Shown here: positions 1 to 3,754 of the stretch, one piece after another
Position numbering within the stretch: position 1 is the first letter of the stretch
Layout of the letters: the number at the start of each line of letters is the position of its first letter
Origin: Atribacteria bacterium SCGC AAA255-N14
GTDB taxonomy: Bacteria; Atribacterota; JS1; SB-45; 34-128
Direction of reading: 5' to 3'
Length of the DNA stretch: 6,046 nucleotides
Assembly (NCBI GenBank): GCA_000405345.1
Contig: ASPC01000071.1
Span: 1-6,046 of the forward strand
Position numbers and translations under genes: made by a program
The notes under the pieces: model-generated
What the model saw: only the letters and a program-made list of their open reading frames with translations
Database searches by the model: none
Told to the model about the DNA's origin: nothing

Positions 1-48
1 TAGGCTAAAAGATTTTGCACAACGAGATAACGGAAAATAATAGGAAAT

Positions 49-82
49 AATAGGGACAACTTGAGCTCAAGCTGTCCCTATT
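49..82. repeat. REP-like 34-bp palindrome with AATAGGGACA ends
   Basis: The ends are AATAGGGACA (49-58) and its reverse complement TGTCCCTATT (73-82). The centre is CTTGAGCTCAAG, a perfect palindrome. Only one base pair of 17 is mismatched (A59 against C72). The AATAGGGACA core recurs at 1706-1715 and 3521-3530, so this is a dispersed repeat and not an isolated terminator. There is no T-run after either arm. Similar sequences are known to accompany Y1/REP-associated transposases; assignment to that class is inference. Nothing else convincing lies between 1 and 124. Confidence 0.7.
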
Positions 83-124
83 AACATGTCCTGAAACCGG
101 TAGCTAACTATCATAAAAAAACGA

Positions 125-152
125 TTGACTTATTTATAATATATAGTATACT
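125..152 (+). promoter_or_regulatory. Sigma-70-type promoter of the ATPase gene
   Basis: A -35 box TTGACT (125-130) and a -10 box TATACT (147-152) are separated by 16 bp. The start codon of the ATPase gene lies 41 bases past the -10 box. The boxes match consensus at 5 of 6 positions each, which is good for so AT-rich a region, but A/T-rich sequence makes alternative -10 boxes (TATAGT at 142-147) possible. Confidence 0.55.
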
Positions 153-179
153 TATAAGTATAATACTTTAAAGTATACT
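145..179. promoter_or_regulatory. 35-bp operator-like palindrome over the -10 box
   Basis: AGTATACT occurs at 145-152 and 172-179, each itself a perfect palindrome. Between them lie AAGTAT and ATACTT in mirrored order, so that 15 of 17 base pairs around the centre at 162 match. The left half covers the -10 box and the right half ends 14 bases before the start codon. Such an arrangement would let a dimeric or tetrameric repressor block transcription. No adjacent gene encodes an obvious regulator for it; the ATPase itself contains a winged-helix-like region, so autoregulation is possible but is inference. Confidence 0.5.
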
Positions 180-193
180 ATTTGGAGGGTATT

Positions 194-1567
194 ATGTTTG
201 TCAATAGAATTGCGGAATTAAATTACTTAGAAAAATTACATAAGGAACAGGGTGCCCGTTTTGTAATTATGTATGGGCGTAGAAGGATTGGCAAGACTGA
301 ATTGCTCAGACAATTTTCTAAAGATAAAAAACACCTCTTTTTTTCCTCGGACCTCTCTTCTGAACAAGAACAGTTAAAACAGTTTAGTGAAAAGATATTT
401 CAGTTAACCGGAGAATCGTTTTTACAGACCCAACCCTTCGGTTCATGGGAAGCTTTATTAAGATATATTTTTGACCATTTAGTCTCAAAAATGCCTTTGA
501 TTATTATCGATGAGTTTCCTTATTTATGTATTAGCAGTCCGGCACTCCCCTCTATCTTGCAGAAAATATGGGATGAAAAAGGTAAGGAAAGCAATATTTT
601 TCTTATTCTGTGTGGTTCTTATATGAGCTTTATGGAAAAGGAAGTCCTGGGGAGCAAGAGTCCTTTATTTGGCAGGCGCACCGGGCAGATTGCCTTACAT
701 CCACTTTCTTTTGAAGACCTTAAGTTCTTTTTCCCCCGCTATTCTGAAGAAGATAGAGTTTTTTCCTATAGTATGCTCGGCGGCACACCTGCATATCTCC
801 AACGATTCAATGACCATAAGACCATAGAGCAAAATGTAAAAGAAGAAATTTTAAATAAAAATGGTTTTCTTTTTAGCGAACCTCGTTTTTTATTAATAGA
901 AGAATTGCGTGAGCCGGCTACATATTTCTCTATCTTAAAAGCAATTGCCTTTGGTAGGACCCGGCTAAACGAGATAGTACAGGAAACCGGGATTAGCGAG
1001 CCACATAAAGTTAATAAATATCTTAGTGTCTTAAGAGAATTACGTATAGTAAAAAGAGAAGTGCCAATTACAGAAGATAAACCACATAAATCAAGAAAAG
1101 GTATTTATCTCCTTAATGATCCCTTCTTCCGTTTTTGGTTCAGATATGTTTTTCCTAATATGAGTTATCTTGAGGAGGGGGATCTTAATTATGTTTGGGA
1201 GGAAAAAATAAAACCCTCTTTAAATAGTTTCACCGGATTTATCTTTGAGGATATTTGTTTACAAAGATTGAAAAATCTAAATAGAAAAAATATGCTTCCT
1301 ATTAAAGTCGGAAGTATAGGACGCTGGTGGAACAACAAAGAAGAGATTGATATTGTAGCTTATGATAATCAACAATCTTTTATCTTTGGTGAATGTAAAT
1401 GGAAAAATAAAAGTGCCGGCCTAAATGAGTTATTTAATTTAGAAAGAAAAGCCGATGATTTTTTTAATGTAGGACAAAAATACTTTGCTTTATTTTCTAA
1501 GTCAGGCTTTAGTGAAGAGTTAAAAAATCTATCCAGACAAAGAAAAGATATCCTTCTTTTTGATTGA
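194..1567 (+). CDS. DUF234-type P-loop ATPase with C-terminal nuclease-like fold
   Basis: This 457-residue protein belongs to the archaeal-type ATPase/DUF234 family, whose cellular role is not settled. From the N terminus it shows a Walker A motif (GRRRIGKT, residues 28-35), a Walker B motif (LIIIDEF, about 102-108, D106-E107), a sensor-like LCGSY (139-143), and a winged-helix-like region (about 240-290, with an EIVQETGIS helix-turn-helix). The DUF234 part follows from about 303 (YLLNDPFFRFWFRYVFP). Near the end IDIVAY...FGECKW supplies D386, E400 and K402, the spacing expected of a PD-(D/E)xK nuclease-like core. ATG 194 was chosen over an in-frame TTG at 182 because GGAGG (184-188) sits 5 bases before it and would overlap the TTG. 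Length is normal for the family. The gene stands alone, with its own promoter and palindromic operator. It could be a defence- or toxin-like ATPase, but nothing here proves that. Confidence 0.9.
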   Translation: MFVNRIAELNYLEKLHKEQGARFVIMYGRRRIGKTELLRQFSKDKKHLFFSSDLSSEQEQLKQFSEKIFQLTGESFLQTQPFGSWEALLRYIFDHLVSKMPLIIIDEFPYLCISSPALPSILQKIWDEKGKESNIFLILCGSYMSFMEKEVLGSKSPLFGRRTGQIALHPLSFEDLKFFFPRYSEEDRVFSYSMLGGTPAYLQRFNDHKTIEQNVKEEILNKNGFLFSEPRFLLIEELREPATYFSILKAIAFGRTRLNEIVQETGISEPHKVNKYLSVLRELRIVKREVPITEDKPHKSRKGIYLLNDPFFRFWFRYVFPNMSYLEEGDLNYVWEEKIKPSLNSFTGFIFEDICLQRLKNLNRKNMLPIKVGSIGRWWNNKEEIDIVAYDNQQSFIFGECKWKNKSAGLNELFNLERKADDFFNVGQKYFALFSKSGFSEELKNLSRQRKDILLFD

Positions 1568-1580
1568 CGTAGCAAGACAA

Positions 1581-1596
1581 GGGAGCAAGGGAGCAA
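1581..1596 (+). repeat. Tandem octamer GGGAGCAA x2
   Basis: Two adjacent perfect copies of GGGAGCAA lie 13 bases after the ATPase stop codon, followed by GATAGGGGGACGTTTCGTT up to the intron remnant. The block looks like repeat debris, perhaps the edge of a further REP-like element (the GGGGGACGTT part). No function is suggested. Confidence 0.5.
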
Positions 1597-1615
1597 GATA
1601 GGGGGACGTTTCGTT

Positions 1616-1697
1616 GTGCGGCCAGGCTTAGGTCGTGATATTTAGCAGGTGGAAACCCTGCCTGGTAAGATTATAGCCCAATCACCAGTAGCGAGTT
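1616..1697 (+). mobile_element. 5' remnant of a second group II intron
   Basis: The stretch starts with the canonical group II 5' end GTGCG (1616-1620). It then shows the conserved early domain I pattern: GCAGGTGGAAACCCTGC hairpin, GGTAAG, then AACCACC-like (AATCACCAG) and GTAGCGAG. It can be laid beside the start of the complete intron on the other strand (GCAGGGTGAAAGTCCTTG, GGGTAAGG, CCAACCACCC), with the same order and spacing. Only about 80 nt remain: the sequence changes at about 1698 into an AATAGGGACA hairpin, and no reverse transcriptase, domain V or domain VI follows. It is therefore a dead fragment from a different intron type than the complete one (GTGCGG start versus GAGCGC). The exact right end is uncertain by a few bases. 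Confidence 0.65.
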
Positions 1698-1704
1698 TTT
1701 TAAT

Positions 1705-1722
1705 AAATAGGGACACCCATTT
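1705..1722. repeat. AATAGGGACA-type REP-like hairpin
   Basis: AAAT (1705-1708) and GGG (1710-1712) pair with CCC (1716-1718) and ATTT (1719-1722) around the loop ACA, leaving A1709 bulged. It shares the 11-mer AATAGGGACAC with the hairpin at 3519-3541 and the 10-mer AATAGGGACA with the palindrome at 49-82. It begins directly after the truncated intron remnant, so its arrival or a deletion next to it may have removed the rest of that intron. Confidence 0.55.
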
Positions 1723-1748
1723 TCTTAGACAATTAATATTTTACTTTT

Positions 1749-1779
1749 AAATTAGATAAATAGAAGGTGTACCAAGTCA
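1749..1779 (+). repeat. Left direct repeat flanking the flavodoxin gene
   Basis: AAATTAGATAAATAG, AAGGTG and CCAAGTCA occur in this order here, and again at 2357-2388 just after the flavodoxin stop codon (AAATTAGATGAATAG, AAGGTG, CCAAGTCA). The copies differ by one substitution in the first block, a two-base insertion and one-to-two-base changes in the short link. In this copy CCAAGTCA continues into GGACTTG, giving a small hairpin CAAGTC/GACTTG (1773-1788) in the leader of the gene. The downstream copy lacks that second arm. Confidence 0.65.
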
Positions 1780-1833
1780 CAGGACTTGATAAAGAATCAA
1801 AATTTGAAATCTTTCAAAAGGAGAATAAATCAG

Positions 1834-2358
1834 ATGGAAACGAAAGTTCTCGTAGCTTATGCTTCTTCATATGGCTCTACGCAGGAGATAGCCGAGGTTA
1901 TCTCGGAGACGCTTCGCAGCCAAGGGCTGGCGGTGGATCTTCAACCGATACGTAATGTGCGGATACTTGAAGGATATAGTGCGGTTGTGCTGGGTGCCCC
2001 GCTCTATATGTTTCACTGGCATAAGGATGCGCGCCATTTTTTGTCCCAGCACCGGAAAATTCTGGCAGACAATTTACCGGTAGCAATTTTCGCCGGTGGC
2101 CCTTTTGACAAAGGAGACGAGAATGCATGGCATGAAGTGCGAGTAAAATTCGATTTGGAACTGGCGAAGTTTCCCTGGCTTACTCCGGTCTCTGTTGAGA
2201 TCGTTGGCGGAAAGTTCGACCCGGCGAAGCTGCGCTTCCCCTATAATCTCATTCCCGTCCTCAAGAAGATGCCAGCAAGTGACTTGCGGGATTGGGTGGC
2301 GATTCGCGCGTGGGCAAGCAGCCTGGCCGCGCAATTTCTGCCAGATTTGCCACAATAA
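1834..2358 (+). CDS. Flavodoxin-domain protein
   Basis: This 174-residue protein has the flavodoxin fold in full. It starts with strand METKVLVAYAS and the FMN phosphate-binding loop SSYGSTQEIA (residues 11-20). The second conserved loop is GAPLYMFHWHKDA (54-66), where aromatic residues would flank the isoalloxazine ring, and the third is FAGGPFDKG (86-94). The C-terminal helix DLRDWVAIRAWASSLA packs at about 150-165. It resembles single-domain flavodoxins of the protoporphyrinogen-oxidase-like (HemG/Flavodoxin_5) kind, which carry electrons or reduce quinone-like or porphyrinogen substrates in the cytoplasm. The partner cannot be told from here, so I give no symbol. ATG 1834 is preferred over an upstream in-frame ATG at 1786 because AAGGAG (1818-1823) lies 10 bases before it and the domain begins right there. 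The gene is markedly more GC-rich than its surroundings (39 of 60 bases G or C in 2281-2340) and is bracketed by direct repeats, which points to horizontal arrival. A weak TAGACA (1726-1731) upstream might serve as a -35 box. Confidence 0.88.
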   Translation: METKVLVAYASSYGSTQEIAEVISETLRSQGLAVDLQPIRNVRILEGYSAVVLGAPLYMFHWHKDARHFLSQHRKILADNLPVAIFAGGPFDKGDENAWHEVRVKFDLELAKFPWLTPVSVEIVGGKFDPAKLRFPYNLIPVLKKMPASDLRDWVAIRAWASSLAAQFLPDLPQ

Positions 2359-2388
2359 ATTAGATGAATAGGAAAGGTGCCCAAGTCA
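2357..2388 (+). repeat. Right direct repeat flanking the flavodoxin gene
   Basis: This is the partner of the repeat at 1749-1779. It begins within the TAA stop codon of the flavodoxin gene (2356-2358). It is followed within 15 bases by a REP-like element (2400 onward). Together the two copies delimit a unit of about 640 bp holding only the flavodoxin gene. Confidence 0.65.
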
Positions 2389-2399
2389 AAAGTGAGTTT

Positions 2400-2458
2400 A
2401 TAGGATCAGGTCTTGAAATATAACAAAGGATATGTTCTATTGAAAACATGACCAGACC
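2400..2458. repeat. REP-like element, GGTCTTGAAAT type, degenerate copy
   Basis: Positions 2400-2419 match 3058-3077 in 19 of 20 bases (ATAGGRTCAGGTCTTGAAAT). GGTCTTG (2409-2415) can pair with CCAGACC (2452-2458) except at one position, and inside it ATGTT (2432-2436) pairs with AACAT (2445-2449). The copy is a worn version of the well-preserved hairpin at 3059-3137. Confidence 0.6.
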
Positions 2459-2559
2459 ATTACGGATATAATTTTAAGGAGCAATTTATTACATCGCTTC
2501 CAGAAGAAATATTATACAAACGATTTTTCTTGATATTAAAAAAATTGGGGGGGATATGA
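2452..2559 (+). pseudogene. Possible short coding remnant, unidentified
   Basis: An open frame of 35 codons runs from just after a TGA (2449-2451) to a TGA at 2557-2559, including ITSLPEEILYKRFFLILKKL. It has no start codon of its own with a ribosome binding site. The phrase SLPEEILYKRFF faintly resembles the start of some GNAT-type acetyltransferase domains (a SLS-x-E-x-x-Y-x-RFF pattern), but it is too short for a secure call and may be chance. The rest of the gap 2460-2651 holds only a weak promoter candidate and a 9-codon frame at 2556-2585. Confidence 0.15.
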
Positions 2560-2568
2560 AAAGTGATA

Positions 2569-2596
2569 TTGCAAGACCACCATAAGTTTCTATAAG
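2569..2596 (+). promoter_or_regulatory. Weak promoter candidate for the GIY-YIG-like gene
   Basis: TTGCAA (2569-2574) and TATAAG (2591-2596) are separated by 16 bp and lie about 55 bases before the start codon at 2652. Each box has two mismatches or fewer to consensus. In such AT-rich DNA this is suggestive only. Confidence 0.3.
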
Positions 2597-2651
2597 TTTT
2601 CTGTAAATACGCACCAAGCTTCTCACTAATTTACATAAGAAAGATGCTAAA

Positions 2652-3011
2652 ATGAACAAAAAAGAATTGAAAAAACAATATAAACAGACTGTACTACCAA
2701 TGGGTATCTTCCAGGTAAAGAATCTTACAAGTGGAAAGATATTTATAGATGCCGGACTAAATATACAAGGGAAAATAAATGGATGTAAATTTCAGCTTGC
2801 TCTCGGATCCCATATGAACAAAGCTCTTCAAAAGGATTTTAATGAAACCGGTATAACTAATTTCTCTTTTGAGATCATTGATTATCTTAAACCTAAAGAA
2901 GATGTAAAAATGGACTACGCCGATGACTTGAAAATGCTTGAAGAAATGTGGATAGAAAAACTTCAACCGTTTGATGAAGGAGGTTACCACAAACGAAAAA
3001 TCACCAAATAG
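2652..3011 (+). CDS. Small GIY-YIG nuclease-like protein with altered motif
   Basis: The 119-residue product matches the small stand-alone GIY-YIG family recognisable by its NKKELKKQYKQT start, PMG(I/V)(F/Y)Q(V/I)KN strand, KFQLALGSH helix, ITNFSFEI strand and LEEMWIEKLQPFDEGGY end. Length is usual for that group. GIY-YIG domains cleave DNA using two tyrosines, an arginine and a glutamate. Here the first motif reads GIF (18-20) and the second FID (31-33) in place of YIG, and the region where family members often have an asparagine-arginine-histidine before KFQL reads NGC. Glutamates remain at 97, 98 and 102. Either this subgroup uses a modified site or this copy is catalytically weak; its natural role is not established. 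The start is ATG 2652 with only a poor AAGAAAG ribosome binding site (2637-2643). It stands alone, convergent with the truncated MarR gene and separated from it by a long hairpin. Confidence 0.75.
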   Translation: MNKKELKKQYKQTVLPMGIFQVKNLTSGKIFIDAGLNIQGKINGCKFQLALGSHMNKALQKDFNETGITNFSFEIIDYLKPKEDVKMDYADDLKMLEEMWIEKLQPFDEGGYHKRKITK

Positions 3012-3058
3012 AATAAAAATTTAACTGCGGATTGCGGATAGACAGTCAAAGTGTAAAA

Positions 3059-3136
3059 TAGGGTCAGGTCTTGAAATGACACATTTTTTTAACAACAAGC
3101 ACGTATTGTTGGAAAATGTGTCATTTCAAGACCCTA
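3059..3136. repeat. Large REP-like hairpin with perfect 21-bp arms
   Basis: The arm at 3067-3087 (GGTCTTGAAATGACACATTTT without its last base fits the 20-base limit; last base T) is perfectly complementary to 3113-3133. Inside, AACAA (3091-3095) pairs with TTGTT (3106-3110) around a 10-base loop. Outside, TAGGG (3059-3063) can pair with CCCTA (3132-3136) after bulging out TCA. Its left end matches a worn copy at 2400-2419 in 19 of 20 bases. It sits between two convergent genes and could act as a transcription block or RNA-stabilising structure, although no T-run follows. The perfect arms suggest recent arrival or selection on the structure. Confidence 0.75.
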
Positions 3137-3423
3137 TATACACTATATACAATTGTAAGGAAGTGGGAGTATTGTTCTTTCTTAACGCAATCTAGTTGAA
3201 TAAACTTTTTAACCATTTCGGTGATTGATGGCTTGGATAAATTCAAATCTTCAGCTAGTTGACTAATGGTAACATATTCACGTTCATCAAATTTCTTTAA
3301 GTATTCAATCTGTTTAAAGGTCAGCTGTGAAATATTATATTTATCGATAACACAAAACCTGCACTCTTTCTTGACTCGCATAAAACTATTAAATACGCTG
3401 AACAAGTTATGATATTCTTTCAA
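3121..3423 (-). pseudogene. MarR-family regulator, truncated by a REP-like hairpin
   Basis: The frame gives 100 residues, against about 140-150 for a whole MarR protein. The winged helix is clear: LTFKQIEYLKKF (34-45), then VTISQLAEDLNLSKPSITEMVKKF (51-74), and a wing start IQLDCVKKEQ (75-84). The usual wing tip with its aspartate-arginine pair, the rest of the wing and the C-terminal dimerisation helices are absent. Residues after 84 look foreign, and the last codons (VLK then TGA) are supplied by the arm of the hairpin at 3059-3136. MarR proteins bind DNA as dimers built from both terminal parts, so this product is probably inactive. The start is TTG 3421-3423, backed by a strong GAGGTGAT Shine-Dalgarno sequence (3427-3434, minus strand); there is no better ATG. 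The promoter and operator upstream look intact. Confidence 0.8.
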
Positions 3424-3438
3424 AATATCACCTCAATA

Positions 3439-3459
3439 GTTAGTTAGTTCTTACCTAAC
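3439..3459. promoter_or_regulatory. MarR-type operator repeats
   Basis: GTTAG (3443-3447) and CTAAC (3455-3459) form an inverted repeat with a 7-base spacer. A second overlapping GTTAG lies at 3439-3443. They sit between the -10 box and the ribosome binding site of the MarR gene, the usual place for autorepression by this family. With the local regulator truncated, the site may now be unregulated or read by a relative elsewhere. Confidence 0.5.
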
Positions 3460-3488
3460 ATTCTCTCATAATGATTCTTTTTTGTCAA
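3460..3488 (-). promoter_or_regulatory. Promoter of the truncated MarR gene
   Basis: On the minus strand a perfect -35 box TTGACA (3488-3483) is followed after 17 bp by GAGAAT (3465-3460), a 4-of-6 match to the -10 consensus. The TTG start codon lies 36 bases further on. The perfect -35 and correct spacing make this the best promoter in the right half of the window. Confidence 0.55.
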
Positions 3489-3518
3489 TAGTTTTTTTAT
3501 ATACCGAGAAATTTTTTT

Positions 3519-3541
3519 AAAATAGGGACACATCCTATTTT
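3519..3541. repeat. AATAGGGACA-type REP-like hairpin
   Basis: AAAATAGG (3519-3526) pairs perfectly with CCTATTTT (3534-3541) around the loop GACACAT. It overlaps the stop codon (3535-3537) of the transposase-like tail on the minus strand, the position where REP-like repeats typically flank a Y1 transposase gene. It shares AATAGGGACAC with 1706-1716. Confidence 0.65.
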
Positions 3542-3650
3542 TCTATAGTTTGGCTTTCCGTTTTATGAAGTCTTCTTTTAGCAGGTCTATCTATAATAAT
3601 ACCTAAAACCTCAACCATCTGGTTAAGAAACTCCTCAGATCGCATAGGTT
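3535..3650 (-). pseudogene. C-terminal remnant, probably of a REP-associated Y1 transposase
   Basis: Directly after the 3' end of the group II intron, a frame of 37 codons reads PMRSEEFLNQMVEVLG, then DRPAKRRLHKTESQTIEK and TAG. The pattern of an acidic EEF helix followed by a short basic RP-x-KRR tail, with an AATAGGGACA hairpin over the stop codon, resembles the C-terminal end of REP-associated Y1 transposases. The catalytic HUH and tyrosine motifs would lie upstream and are not present anywhere in the window. Across the ligated exons the frame extends only seven codons back (to 5551) before reaching a TAA at 5552-5554, so the gene was already truncated when the intron entered or was lost later. 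The family call rests on pattern memory and context, not on a conserved active site. Confidence 0.4.
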
Positions 3651-3723
3651 GTCACGGTAGGACAGCCAGTTACCTGACTGCCCCCGCACAGATCCCAGCG
3701 TGCGGAACTACCGCACTGGGCTC
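3651..3723 (-). ncRNA. Group II intron domains V and VI
   Basis: Domain V runs from 3723 to 3690. GAG pairs with UCU, CCCAG with CUGGG, then TGCGG with CCGCA closes a TAGTT loop, leaving a two-base CG bulge on the 3' strand and the catalytic AGC triad at 3722-3720. Domain VI follows from 3689 to 3651. CAGTCAG pairs with CTGGCTG around a GTAA loop, GG pairs with CC, and the lower stem CGG pairs with CCG with TA unpaired between. The A at position -8 from the intron end is the expected branch point. All elements needed for lariat splicing are visible. Confidence 0.9.
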
Positions 3724-3754
3724 TTCAGAAATACTCGCTTCCGTAAAAGTAAAA

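Noticed and set aside
2..40. Twelve-codon frame ending in TAA at 38-40 on the plus strand, possibly the tail of a gene entering from the left
   Set aside because: Too short to recognise; followed by a REP-like palindrome as transposase tails often are, but there is no family signature.
182..193. Upstream TTG start adding four residues to the ATPase
   Set aside because: The TTG overlaps the GGAGG ribosome binding site that clearly serves ATG 194, and the family start (FVNR) fits the ATG.
1581..1596. Beginning of a CRISPR-like array
   Set aside because: Only two adjacent octamers without spacers, and no cas gene in the window.
1611..1619. TCGTTGTGC here and on the minus strand at about 17-25, suggesting a shared intron insertion site
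   Set aside because: Only nine bases match, and the left-edge copy reads GTGCA with no domain I pattern following.
1786..1833. Upstream in-frame ATG for the flavodoxin gene
   Set aside because: The extra 16 residues are low-complexity and basic, have no ribosome binding site before them, and lie in the leader that carries AAGGAG for ATG 1834.
1869..2355. Several minus-strand open frames opposite the flavodoxin gene
   Set aside because: They arise from the higher G+C of this gene; they lack ribosome binding sites and recognisable domains.
2556..2585. Nine-codon frame starting ATG after a run of G
   Set aside because: Too short, no similarity and no context; the G-run looks like chance.
3067..3133. 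Rho-independent terminator between the convergent genes
   Set aside because: The stem is long and AT-rich and no T-run follows on either strand; a second copy of its left end elsewhere marks it as a dispersed repeat.
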